A DNA stretch of 64,000 bases from Lasiosphaeris hirsuta. Its lineage: Eukaryota; Ascomycota; Sordariomycetes; Sordariales; Lasiosphaeriaceae. A program made the position numbers and the translations under genes. Numbering within the stretch: the first letter of the stretch is position 1; every line of letters starts with the position of its first letter. Below are positions 33,901 to 44,863 of this stretch, in pieces. The DNA lies in NCBI GenBank assembly GCA_030549175.1, contig JAUKUA010000001.1, positions 8,184,001 through 8,248,000 on the forward strand, given 5' to 3'. The notes beneath the pieces are model-generated. The model ran no database searches. It saw only the letters and a program-made list of their open reading frames with translations, and was not told where the DNA came from.

Positions 33901-34536
33901 CATAGCGCGACGGACCGTCGATGACCGGGATCTCCAGGTCCGTCGGCAACGCCTCATCGCCGTTCCAGTTCCGAGAGGCCCAGATGCCGTGTTTGGCCGA
34001 TGAAAGCTCCAGATAGCCATGCTTGGCCAGCAACTGGTTGACCAGCTGTAGCGTCATGAACCATGGGCCGATGATTAGCACCGTGAATCGTGACTGGGAA
34101 GATGGTTTCTTCAGGTTGTCCAGAGTCAACCTGATCATGAACTCGGGAGGCCATCCTAGACGACGCCGTGTAAGACGTTTGAATTGAGGAACCCAGACTC
34201 TCCCCACTTACCTTCCTCCAGTGAGAGAACTTCATGAACCGCCGCCGTCTGTCCGTGAACCGGTTGCGCGGCGACCTCTACCACGCCTCGGGCGGCGGGG
34301 TCGGGCTTAAAGGATTCTATCCATGACCCTAAGCCGCTGAACGTTCCGACGTCACCCTCGGGTGCCAAGCCCTTGTTGATAGGTCCCGGGGGCGGTGGTG
34401 GTGCGGGCCACGGATTGGGCGGATTTGGTACGAAATACTTTGGATCGACGACGTCGTGGTTGGGCCAGGGCCTGGGCTCGGGGACGGGCCTAGTCGGGCC
34501 CTTATCCCCTTTGAATTTCTTGACAAGTTTCCTCAT
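30908..34536 (-). CDS. Multidomain protein with ubiquitin-like segment and C-terminal RING finger (one apparent frameshift)
   Basis: Exons 34536..34212, 34155..31768, 31718..31332 and 31211..30908. With one added base in the run at 32202-32208 the length is exactly 1135 codons. Order: basic/Pro-rich N-terminus (MRKLVKKFKGDKGPTRPVPE); a ~400-residue fungal domain with AVRVFVGGVNAVSGLP, PPQRYLDGVCVAKDVVKQFV and MPLGSGYSVEKQVTG, found in uncharacterised fungal proteins; a segment LGELELYHAGARLLGGSSTL plus QEQGVVDGDHITAQ that looks ubiquitin-like; a long Pro/Gln/Tyr-rich region with SPxxSYQQQ repeats; and a C3HC4 RING, GCTCCGKML...PCNHAFCASC...CRIC, split by the last intron. Probable E3 ubiquitin ligase; target unknown. 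Without the missing base the protein changes frame for about 145 codons. Confidence 0.8.
32202..32208 (-). other. Frame break at a 7-base C run
   Basis: Upstream, the frame ends in ...AAASAPP. Downstream, the sensible frame (PSAYPAGIPPQVWEARYPQA) is reached only if the run held eight C. No splice pair in the area gives the right phase. Confidence 0.6.
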
Positions 34537-34957
34537 GATGAATGACTGGAAATTCCTTCCGCTTGGCAAAAAGTGTATTGAAATTGGTAAAAGATGTCTT
34601 GGCAGACAGACAGATGTATGTTATACTGCGTAGCGAAGGAGAGAAATGGCGGGGATCAGGGGAACTAACAAGTGCGGCTGAAAATATCCGAAATAACATG
34701 CCACGCAAACGGTCTAGCCCAAGCCACTTTTGACCAAGAGAGGGAGCTAACCGGCTCAATATTAGCCCAGCGCTTGGGCCAAATCAGGGATCCCAAATCA
34801 GGGATCCCAAATCAATCACTCATGGGGCCGGGGGAACACTACTAGTACAGCACTACAACATCTCTTTTTGCGGCCATCTACCGGGTTTAATACATATTAT
34901 GAATCCATTGAGAGGTACTTCCCAAGTTATATATCTCGACAACGCGATCAATCCAAT
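34537..34957. other. Intergenic with 14-bp tandem repeat
   Basis: Upstream of the RING gene. A 14-bp unit (AAATCAGGGATCCC) is repeated two and a half times at 34781-34814. No gene. Confidence 0.65.
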
Positions 34958-36703
34958 CTATATCCTCTCCCGCTCGTGCAGATTCGGCGCAATCTCCTCC
35001 AGCGTCATGGTCTCGAGTTTTGGAAAGACCCAGGCAATCCAGCCCCTCGGCGGCCTGACCCGCGTCATAAACCCCAACCCTACCCCCTTCTCAGCGCCAC
35101 CCTCCTCGGCATCCAACCCCGTCTCGCCATCATCATCCCTCGACACGCGCTGCACCTCGGGCAAAAAATACGAAACCACCACACACGCCACCATCAGCAC
35201 CACCACCAGCACCAACCGTATCCCCAAGGCCCTATCCAACCCGGTTGTCCGCCCAATGACGGGCCGGATAGCAATGGCACCAACCCGCCCGGCTGCGCAC
35301 GCAATCGAGTAAAACGTCCCCCTATACGCAGTAGGGAACAGCTCGGCGGCCATGATGAGGAGGAGGGTGCGGGGACCGAGGGTGAAGAAGTAGTGCATCA
35401 GGCCAAAGAGCACGTCAACGGCCGCGGTCGCGACGGGGGCCTCCTCGCCCGCGGCCAGGAGCACGGCGCCGGCGACGGCGAAGAGCGCGGCTAGCGCGCC
35501 GCACGTGGTCATGAGTAGCACGCGGCGGTGCACGCGGTTGATGACGGCGATGAGGGCGGCGCTGCCGAGGAGGGAGCCGATGGAGACGACGAGCATGAAG
35601 CGCGTCGCGCTGTGCGAGAGGTCGTGGTAGAGGGAGAGGTTGGCGTCGGTGCAGGTTGTTGAGCGGTCGGGCCAGAGTGTGTTGGCTGAAGCGAGGGATT
35701 CCAGGGATAGGCAGTACCACGCCGTGTCGGAGCATATCCACAGGGCCGAGATCAGCGCGAGGTTCCGTCCGGCTGGTGTCGTGCGCAGGCAGTGCACGGC
35801 GCCGGCGTACCATTTCCGCCGGCGGAAGGTCTCGCTGGCGGCGCTGGCGGCGTCGGTGTCATCGGCGGCGCCGGTGGGCGCCGTGTTGTGCGACGGCTCG
35901 GGGGGGCTGTCGGCGGTCATGTACAGCCACGCCGACGTCTTGGCGCCCTTGACGGTGTCGAGCAGGATATCGGCGTAGTAGAGGGGCGTCTCGGGGATGG
36001 TGAAGCGGAACCCGATGGGGACGAGGGCGGGGATGATGCCGATGCCCGCCGCCCACCGCCAGACCTGGTCGGCCACGTGCTTAGGGAGCTCGCCGTCGAC
36101 ATCGCCGGTGCTGCCGACGCTATCGGGCGACAGGCCGTTGGCGCGGCTGATGAGACGCAGCGCCGCGAGGGCCACGCCGTAGCCGACCAGACGCGCCAGG
36201 GGCTGAACGGCAAAGATGGCGGCCATGATGCGGCCGCGCGACTTGGTGCGCACCCACTCGGCCGTGATGATGGCCACCAGCGGCGTCTCGGCGCTGATGG
36301 CGAGGCCGAGACAGAAGCGCCAGAAGGCGAGCCAGGCGTACATGTCCATGGTGCCCTGGACGGTGCCGTCGGGTGCGCGCGAGCGGAAGCCCTCGGACGC
36401 CTGCACGATGCCGAGCGTGGCTACGATGAGGAGGAGCAGCTCGTAGCCGTACAGCCGCTTGCGGCCCCACAGGTCGGCTAGGTTGCCCACCACCAGCATG
36501 CTCACCACCGTCGCCACGTGCCCGATCTCGTCGAGCGCCATGCCCGGATTGGCGTCTAGCCGGCCGCATGGCGGGTATGTGTAGAGCAGCTCCAGCTTGG
36601 TGATGTTGCCGCTGAATAAGGCGTAGCTGCTCGCGAAGAAGCCCGACGCGCCCACCCAGAACAGCCGCTGCACCAGCCGGCCGTTGTCGATGATGCGCCG
36701 CAT
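34958..36703 (-). CDS. Major facilitator transporter, phosphate-permease-like, 581 aa
   Basis: Single exon from ATG 36703. Twelve membrane segments are expected. SGFFASSYALFSGNI at the N-terminus, GNLADLWGRKRLYGYELLLL (the loop 2-3 MFS motif G-x-x-x-D-x-x-G-R-K/R), AEWVRTKSRGRIMA and FRFTIPETPLYY (the PETP motif of sugar/phosphate-type MFS) point to the Pho84-like phosphate:H+ symporter branch. The second half has LGPRTLLLIMAAELFPTAYRG, matching the family's ELFPT-R-G motif. A central Asp/Ala/Ser-rich loop separates the halves. Location is presumably the plasma membrane. The substrate may differ from phosphate, since the N-terminal segment is short and divergent. Confidence 0.88.
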   Translation of the reverse strand: MRRIIDNGRLVQRLFWVGASGFFASSYALFSGNITKLELLYTYPPCGRLDANPGMALDEIGHVATVVSMLVVGNLADLWGRKRLYGYELLLLIVATLGIVQASEGFRSRAPDGTVQGTMDMYAWLAFWRFCLGLAISAETPLVAIITAEWVRTKSRGRIMAAIFAVQPLARLVGYGVALAALRLISRANGLSPDSVGSTGDVDGELPKHVADQVWRWAAGIGIIPALVPIGFRFTIPETPLYYADILLDTVKGAKTSAWLYMTADSPPEPSHNTAPTGAADDTDAASAASETFRRRKWYAGAVHCLRTTPAGRNLALISALWICSDTAWYCLSLESLASANTLWPDRSTTCTDANLSLYHDLSHSATRFMLVVSIGSLLGSAALIAVINRVHRRVLLMTTCGALAALFAVAGAVLLAAGEEAPVATAAVDVLFGLMHYFFTLGPRTLLLIMAAELFPTAYRGTFYSIACAAGRVGAIAIRPVIGRTTGLDRALGIRLVLVVVLMVACVVVSYFLPEVQRVSRDDDGETGLDAEEGGAEKGVGLGFMTRVRPPRGWIAWVFPKLETMTLEEIAPNLHERERI

Positions 36704-36912
36704 GCGGTTGCGGCTCTGGCTTGGTCAGATGTTATCCTCAATGATAAAAGGGAGGGGGGGGGGGCGGAGATGCCGTACAAGAATCCCGGGCGGCTCGGGG
36801 TTTCGATGGGCTCGGGCCAGAGGTCCCCCACCAAGTCCTATTGGAAGAAGAAACATCCCCTAGGTGGCTCATGTTGCCTGTATTGGCCGTTTAGCTCGAT
36901 ATATTGGTAGTT

Positions 36913-36944
<32 letters not shown>

Positions 36945-37725
36945 TTTGGGTTGTCCGTTTGATTCTTTCGGAATCAACTTGCGTCATCCAACAAGTGCAG
37001 TTCGGGATGGTCTCATATAAGGACAAAACGAAACACCATAGCTATTTTTCATGCGGGTATAGCGGGAAGTCATAAAGCGTACACACGATCCGGACATCGA
37101 GTCTCTTTTACGTGACATAATGGCAACGACATAATTGGGCACCGCCCTTCACGCAAGGCTCCCCAGCAGGGCGTCTTCAACATCAATGGCGCTAGTTTTG
37201 ATGGCGCTAATCAAGCTATTGAATTGCTGCATAGGGCTCTCTGGAAGACGGCGTCCACCATTGGTCTCTCGGTGTAATGCCCCAGCCCAGTCCTGACCCT
37301 TTCTGTTCAGAGGGTGCCTATACACGCCTGTTCCGGGCAAACGTCGTGTCAATTACCTAGTCATTTACCTATAGGCTTTCTCAAAGTGTGCGCAAGCTGC
37401 AGCCACCCGCTGAATGATTTGGGGCATGAAACTTGGTGCTGTGGTGGCTGTGTAGTAGCTAACCGCGCCCCGACGGTTGAGACCCTGTTAGGGGTAGGGG
37501 GGTAGCTGAGGTGTTGAGTAAAAAGCGACTATTACCCCTCAGCCAAACATGTCCCCAAGTCCTCACCGACGCACTGCATCAAACCGACAAGAGTCCCTCG
37601 GTCAAATGGCTCCCATACGATACTCACCTAGGTCTCTCGTATATACCCCCTGAGTGGGCTGGCCGGAGCGGGCGGTTTTGGGGGACCATTATCTGATATC
37701 GTCACTTTCACTTCCACTTCGGAAC
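36704..37725. other. Intergenic between divergent genes; T-rich tract
   Basis: Holds an almost pure T run at 36911-36947 and a TATA-like CGTATATACC at about 37638-37647, some 80 bases before the next ATG. No gene. Confidence 0.6.
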
Positions 37726-39707
37726 ATGGCCGAGGTCTTGGGCCTCATCTCATCTGCGCTGCAGGCCATCGCCGCTGTTGACAGGGCCGTGGTCTTGTTC
37801 GACCGGCTTCAGAATGCGCCAAAACAGATGAGGCTGGTGCGAATCCTGTTGGGCCAGATCGACCACGACCTCAACGCGCTCAGGGAAAGCGACAACAACA
37901 GCACCGGCATTGTTGGCCATGACCAAGAAGGAGCCGGTGGAAACAGCAACCGCCACCCATGGAACCAGCAGATCCCGGCCGCCACAGTCGAAGAGATAAA
38001 CAATGCCCTCGCCGAGTGTAGAAGCTTTCTTGACAGATACAGCGAGCGCTTCTCCAGCAAGGGCACTATGCGCCGCATCTTCTGGTCCGCCCTCAAGGCG
38101 GCCGAGCTGGAGAGCATCAGGGGCCGCATCGCCGAGATCTACCCGCTCATCATCACGCCCCTGACCATGAGACTCCTCTTGGCGAGGATGCCGGCCCCGG
38201 TCCACCGAGGACAAGACGCGCCATTGGTACTTGAACTTGAAGCTGCTCAAGCCGGGGCGGTACTAGACATGGCGCCGCCTTCTTACCGAAGAGCAGTAGC
38301 GGTAGAAGCAGGCGGCATCCCAGTGTCGATTTCCGAGGGTGCTGCGCGTCCATATGAGGCCCGGGAGACGGCACAAGAGCTGGAGGCGGTTCTGACGGTC
38401 AAATTGCGCGATATCCTGGAGACAGACGCCATCACCGAGGTGGATGCCGACTTGAGGAACCTTCGGGGTGCCACTCTGTATGCTCTCCTCCATCATGCCA
38501 CCCACTCCCATCGCATTGCTCCTATCCAACCGTGCTCGAGACCAAACAGCTCTGACACCAGAAATTCAAAACAGCATCCTCCAAGGCGACGACGTCCCCC
38601 CAGAATACCGAACCCTAGTCCTCGACGAACTCCAAGTCGCCGCGCGCGACGAGGAGACCACCATGTTGCGGTTCAGCTGCAGCGGCGGGACCATCCGGGT
38701 GAAGCACCTAGGTACGCTACGCCCCTCGGAACCCCTTTCTTTCTTGCTCTTCCCATCCCGTAGGCTAACAAACCAAAAGTCCCCTTCTCCACTCCCCCCT
38801 GCCTCAGCGCCGTCGGCTCGCCCGACGTCTACTTCCGCGCCACCCACCCCATCACGCTCCTGCGCGCCGACGGCCACCTGCTCCTGCACGTCGCCCAACC
38901 GCGCTACCACTTCGCCGACGCCGCCACGCGCCGCAAGTTCCAGGAGCTGGTGCGCGCCCGCACCCTTGTCGACGAGGTCGAGGGGGTGGAGGTGCTGGCG
39001 CTGTTCCGCGACGGTGACGGGCGTGGAATGACTGGCGGCACCGAGACCACTAGTGTCAGTTGGAGTAGTAGTAGTAGTAGCGGCGGTAGTAGCAGTTGGA
39101 AAAGCAGGGTTAAGAAGAGGCGGTCGCAGGTGGTGTGCCTGGCGCAGAGCGAGCCTCTACAGATCTGGCGGCGCGAGGGGGTGGATCGGGCTGGGGGTCC
39201 CCGGGGTGCCGTGACGGTGACGTTTCTGGCCGACACAGAGAGGTTGAGCGGTGGTGGTGGTGGTGGTGGTGGAGGTACCCAGCGAGATCAGTGGCGCGTA
39301 CTAGAATGGCATGCTGAGGATCTGGCCAGCGGGGCCGAGGTCGTCGCCGGGAAGCGGTCGGCGGCTCCCAAGGAGGTCGAGATGTGGTGGGCGATTCACT
39401 GTGTTGGGGCAGCGCCCGGGGTGAGGATTACATTTCGGTCCAACAGTGGTAAGTCTGACTCGGGTTTACTTGCCACTCCAGGTTTGCCTTCCGCAAAGGG
39501 ATGGGAGAGGACGGACTCGGTTTATCTTGCTGACACGGAGGGGATCTAGAAGCGACAAGGTTTGCCGAGCGGTTCAAACCGCCGGATCAGGAGTCTGCGA
39601 TCCTTGTTGGTGTGGTCGGCAGTGCCCAAGTGCAGAGCCGTCCGTCATTGCTGGCACCCATCAAGAGGCAGAATTCGATCGGGGTGGGGTGGTTGAGTCG
39701 GTTTTAG
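37726..39707 (+). CDS. NLR-N-terminal-like protein with Ser and Gly tracts, about 571 aa
   Basis: Exons 37726..38477, 38575..38711, 38780..39448 and 39550..39707; the sum is 572 codons with no remainder. The N-terminus MAEVLGLISSALQAIAAVDR and the following helices (FDRLQNAPKQMRLVRILLGQ) match the helical domain that opens many fungal NLR-type proteins, but no NACHT or NB-ARC follows. The C-terminal half has TMLRFSCSGGTIRVKHL, VYFRATHPITLLRADGHLLL, VTVTFLADTERL, VRITFRSNSEATRFAERFKP, giving a beta-rich, PH-like impression. Odd: a Ser-rich run and nine consecutive Gly codons (about 39253-39277). The acceptor of intron 1 is the least certain. Located 705 bases upstream of, and co-oriented with, the STAND gene. 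Confidence 0.72.
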
Positions 39708-40412
39708 GGGACCCGCCAGCCAGGTCTCGAGCCTTCCATCATGGGCAGATTATGATGTGGCAGGTAGGTAATTACGACAAAACTGAGCACAAATTCCACC
39801 TGGGCCGACCGGAGATGCTACATGTTCGAAAGTGGCCGGTGCGGGCCCTAGATCCAAGGGTCTATTCTAGTGACGGGCCTCAGCACATATCTTGATGCAA
39901 GTGCCTTGTTCTGCACATTGCCCAGTGTTCTCGGTGCCAATAAGGCAGGCTGCCCTCCGCGCTCTGCAGGCTGCCGGCTGGCCAGTCACTCGGCAGCCTG
40001 GTCGGCTCCCATTCGTAAAGCCTAGATAGTGTCTTGGTAGGGTGTTGGTTTGTATCACCAGCCGAGCTTTGCCATCAAACCACAAGTGATAAGTCTCACA
40101 ATTTGTGGGGATCCTGCATCTGGCAGAGACCACCTCCTCGTCAAACTGCATGTGTCTGAGGCCCACTGCAAGCTTGGGTGTTTTACCTACCTTATTATTG
40201 GCTGGATGGTACTTCGATTTGGATTTGTCCTGCATGAAAAACCGGAGGATCTCCCCGATTTTAACTTGGAGAGTTGGCTTCGTCACTTTGCCCCCCCCCC
40301 CCCCCCCTCAATCGGCGACGCTTTCTGTTTGCCCACCATTCTACTACGCCAACTTTTTTGGACCAGCGCTGAACACCCGCCATTTTTGCACGTACTGAAG
40401 CATCGGAGCAAA
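39708..40412. other. Intergenic with C17 homopolymer
   Basis: Spacer between two co-oriented genes. A run of 17 C lies at 40291-40307, about 105 bases before the next ATG. No gene seen. Confidence 0.65.
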
Positions 40413-43400
40413 ATGACGACGAAAACGCTCGCCTACGGTATCGAGGTGCTGTGGGAACCACCCAAACCAACCAAGATTGACATCGAGTATGTGATAGCCT
40501 CTCTCTCTTTCTACTCGGCAGTTCCGCGAGAATTTGCTGACCACGAGACAACCAATAGCATCGTTGCCGTGCCCGGCCTGGGCGCACATCCCAAGAGGTG
40601 CTGGACGGGCAACTCCGACGAAGGAAGCCTAGGATTCAACTGGCTGAGGCGACGAGAATGGCCTCCGAAAGGCCGTTGGCGAAAATGTCCGCATCCTTCT
40701 GTTTAACAAATCATCAATCCGGAGGGGCGACGCCTTGGACACTCTGAGCGACTCGCTCCTTTCCGGCCTCCAAAGCGCTAGGTCAGGCGAGAACGCGGCC
40801 TATCGTCGTCGCCCGGTTGTCTTTATCGGCCACAGTACTGGAGGCTTGATCATCGCCAGCGCCGTCGTCATGGCCCGTGTGGACCGCGCCAGGTTTCAGG
40901 GTCTAGCCGAGGCCATATGCGGCGCCATCTTCATCGGCACGCCGTTTGGGGGGTTCTCGGCAGCCCACCTGGTTGCCAACCTGGACTCGGATACTCGCGA
41001 GACCGTCAAACGAGTGGAATCTCCGCTGCTCGGACTGTTGTTTCCCAACATTGACAACGAAGCAGTCAAAGAGCTGACGGATAACTTCCGGGCTGCGGCG
41101 TGGCAGGGCATGGTCAAAATGGATTTATTCTTCTTTTATGAGGGGCTGAAAACAGATCTGTCCCGGCTGGTCCCGAGAGCCATGGGCGACTCCTGGGCCA
41201 AGTTCATCGGACCAGATTCCAAGCAGCTGATGGTGAAGAACCAACACAGCAACATCTTGGCGGGATATGGCTCTATCTGTGTTACCAGAGACCATCAGAA
41301 TCTTGTCAGGTTCGCCAGTTGCCATGATCCAGGTCTCACGGTCATTCTGAAGCCAATCAAAAGAGTTGTCAAAGGCGCCTTGGACATGGTTGAGCGGCGT
41401 TTTGATGAAGTCGACGGCGGCCTCATCGATCATAGCTCAGTCGAGGAGGTCCTAAAGGTCCTGGATGATGCCGAGGTCGAAGAACAGTACGGGAAGATGA
41501 AGAAAAAGGTTTACCTGCCATCTGACATACCCTGTGTTCTGGACTCGGAGGAATTTACCAACTGGCTCTCTGATATCGCAGATCACCGCTCAATAAAATG
41601 TCTGCAGATCAGTGGTCGGGATGGTAGGGGAAAAGGCGCAGCTGCAGTGTCTGCCATTAATAACTTGAAGTTTCGCCAGTCTCGGACCCCCATGCTGCTG
41701 GGCTACTTCTTCTGTCGGTCAATGAACAAGGGGGAACTCAGAGCAGAGATGATACTCAGGTCCCTCTTGCGTCAGCTCATCTCTCAACAGAGATGTCTGT
41801 ATCGCTATGCGACACAATTCGTTCCGGTGGGCCCGACGGCAGACGGATTCCCCGGTCCACTCTCCGAGGCCGAGTGGACGCTTGACAATCTCATGTCGGC
41901 CTTTTGCCAAATTCTGGTGGACGAGTCGGTGAGGGCTGTGTACTTTGTGATCTGTGGGCTCGACGCATTGGACGAAAGCTGCGTGACGACCAAGAAGTTG
42001 ATGGATTTCTTGAAAATGGAGCTGGAGGCCGATGATGCCAGTTCGTGGTCCAAGTCAAAACGAGAACGAGTCGCCAAAGTCCGCTGGCTCTTCATTACCT
42101 CTGGAAAAAAACGTTCTCGGCAAGAACATGAAGCGAAGAATCGATCTCGACGATGGGAAGTATGACGCCGCAGCTCTGATGCGACTTCGTGACTACTCCA
42201 ACAGAAAAGTGTCAACTCTCGAGCATGAAAAGGGTTACGACAAGGCCCTCTCTTACTTTGCGAGCTCCCTGATAGCCAAGCAAGCCAATGCCTCGGGATG
42301 GGGGGTAGGCTGGATCGACATTGCCGCTATCCTCTTGCAAGATCTCCCAGCCCACACTGAAGCGCTTGAAGTCAGACGCCATCTAGAGAGAATATCGCAA
42401 AATCTAGGCGAGCTACTTCACTCAAAATGGAAAAAAATTCTTGGGGATGACGATAACTTGGTTCTCGACGAAACTAAGGAGATTCTTCGGGCACTTCTTC
42501 TCTGCGAGAGAAACCCAACCCGGGGTGAACTAGCGGTGCTTACCGGCCTGTCGTCAGAAAGAGTTTGGATGTTGCTTGGTCGATGCAAGCCTCTCCTGGC
42601 CGAGCAGGAAGAGGGCGGGGCCGTGGTCTTTGCCCCCGGAGGAAAAGGAGGAGACCAGGTCATGCTTCACTTGAGAAGCGCGTCAGCCAGTCTGCTGGGA
42701 CTCGATGACGACGAGACTAAGTGGCAGCATGGTGTGCTAGCCTGGAGGTGCTTCATAGACCTCCAGCGGAAACCTTGTCGGTACTCGATTGAGCACTGGG
42801 TCAGCCACGCCAAGCTTGCGACCAAAGAGCTCGCCGAGAGGATCAGTTGCGAAGAAGACTTCTGGGAGATGCACTCCGTCGTTCGACGGCGCTGGCTCGG
42901 AGAGTACCAAAGTTTCTTCTCTTCTACATCAACAAACTTGAATGCAGCAAAATACCCCAACTATCTCACTGCAGAGCGGTCGACAGGTTTGCACGCGGCC
43001 ACAGCTGTGGGATATGCAGACCTTGTTTCGGCCCTGATGAAGCGGTCGAGGAGCAAATCACGGTTCGGCGGCGAATGTGAAGAGAACATTCACAACGGGA
43101 ACGGCCACATCCCACTACATCTAGCAGCCTACCAGGGCCGCTCGGACATTATTGAGATACTTGCACGTGAAACCGAGTGCGAAGTGTGCTTTTATCGACC
43201 AGCCGAGGGCCACATCATGACACCGTTGGCTATGGCCGCGATTGCAGGGCACGACGAAAGCTTGACGAAGCTTCTTGGATACTACTGGTTGTGTGGCTTC
43301 CCTCGCGAGCCTGAGAGAGGCCTGGTTATCAACTGTGCGATACGCTCGGGGAACGTCGGCACAGTAAAGGTGCTCATCAACGATGACCGTATCCCGAGAA

Positions 43401-44863
43401 CCAAAACGAAGAATCCGGGTGCCAATCAGATTAGCGATGACACCCCCTACCCGCACCCACTTCTAGTGGTCGCGGCTCGCTCCGAACTGGAAATGGTCAG
43501 CCTTTTTCTCAATCACTATGAGCACGGTTCTTCTTCACCTGGTGTCTATCTGACTCTCAGTGACTACTCCCGCGCCTTTTCTCAATCTCTCGAGAACAGC
43601 CGGGACGATGTGACGGAGTTCCTTCTCGAAAAGCTCTGGAGAATGCTCAGGTACGGTGGCCACACGGAGTGCTCGGGTATTCTACAAAAGGGGCTGGACA
43701 ATGCAGCCCAGACGGGCAAGTGGAAATGTGTCAACTTCTTTCTAGCAAAAGGCCTTCTCTCGAGAAAGGCAAAGTGGGATGACGTTATCGTCGCGATCGC
43801 CAATTCCGCTAGCGAGCATGCAGATATCCTCGAAAAAATTAGCAAGACGATGGGAGAGAGTGTGCCTGAGGAAACCCTGGCCAAAGCCCTTCGGATAGCT
43901 ACGCTCGCAAAGAAGAGAGAGACGGTTCAGGTCCTCCTTGAGACTTTCAAGCTTTCTGCCAATACCACAACCAGGCCACTGGGAAGCGTAACTGCCTTGA
44001 CGACAGCTGCGGAAGACGGGACGGGTGATTTGGTCACCCTTCTCCTCAAGCACGGTGCCAGTGTGGATCCCGTTTTCGGATGGCCTCTCCAGGCCGCAGC
44101 AGCAAGGGGGCGCACAGATATCGTACGGCATCTTCTCAAGGAAGGAGCAGAGGTCAACAGGTTGATACGTGACGCTCGCTTTCCATGGTGCACGGCACTC
44201 GAGGCAGCGACCGAGCGTGGGCACCAAGGCGTGGTCGAGGTTCTGCTTGAACACAAGGCAGACCCTAACGGCGGAATAGGGGAAAAAGAAAGGTACCCTA
44301 TCGTGGCAGCGGCCTACTTGGGCTACACCGATATTTTCAAAATGCTACTCGACCATGCTGCCGCTGAGGTCGATGTCTTTGATGTCAAGTTTGGAGGTAA
44401 CCCCCTGATTGGTGCGGCCGGCGTCCTCCCTACCTCTCTGATACAGGAACTCTTGAAAAAGGGCGTCGTCGATATCAACGCAAATGACCGGCGTGGGGAT
44501 ACAGCGCTCATCAGGGCTGCACTGGCAGGAAGTGCTGAAACAGTCCGGGAGCTGCTGCATAGCGGCGCCGATGCTACACGCGTCAACAACCGTACGGTCA
44601 ACGCCCTACAAGCGGCTCGGGAAGGGGGAAATCCGGAGTGTCTTGATCTTCTCATCGACCAAGTTTTGTTTCACATGTCGGGCATCAGGCTGAAACCAAT
44701 TGATTTGGCGAGGGCTTTCTTTGTGGGTCAGGTGCCAGGGCCTGAGTACCCAAAATCTGAAGGGGATGAGGAAACGGCCGATGAGGGAGGATGTCTGACT
44801 CCAGATTACACCAATCGGACTAATGGAAACAGTGTCGGTTGTGGGGAGTCGGGGAAGCATTGA
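40413..44863 (+). CDS. Esterase-STAND-ankyrin protein (NLR-like), two apparent single-base frameshifts
   Basis: Exons 40413..40486 and 40559..44863 (intron GTATGT...AATAG). Removing one base near 40647-40650 and one A from the run 42105-42111 gives exactly 1459 codons. Layout (residues): DUF676-like serine esterase with IVAVPGLGAHP, FNWLR/DENGLRKAV and the nucleophile elbow FIGHSTGG (about 114); STAND-type NTPase region with QISGRDGRGKGA (about 375), where Walker A keeps Lys but has Gly instead of Ser/Thr, and VYFVICGLDALDE (about 484) with Cys in place of the first Walker B Asp; helical linker; ankyrin repeats from about 830 to 1410 (e.g. HIPLHLAAYQGRSDIIEILA, TALEAATERGHQGVVEVLL). Fungal NLR-like sensor by architecture; nucleotide binding is doubtful. 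Confidence 0.85.
40647..40650 (+). other. Apparent +1 frameshift in esterase domain
   Basis: The frame ending in FNWLR must lose one base to continue as DENGLRKAVGENVRILL, the expected family order. There is no GT/AG pair here. Confidence 0.55.
42105..42111 (+). other. Apparent +1 frameshift in an A7 run
   Basis: VRWLFITSGK must pass into NVLGKNMKRRIDLDDGKYD; this works only with six A instead of seven. Confidence 0.65.

Noticed and set aside
39449..39481. 33-base intron (GTAAGT...CCAG) near the end of the NLR-N-like gene
   Set aside because: Too short for a fungal spliceosomal intron. The acceptor at 39548-39549 gives a 101-base intron and restores a plausible C-terminus (EATRFAERFKPP).
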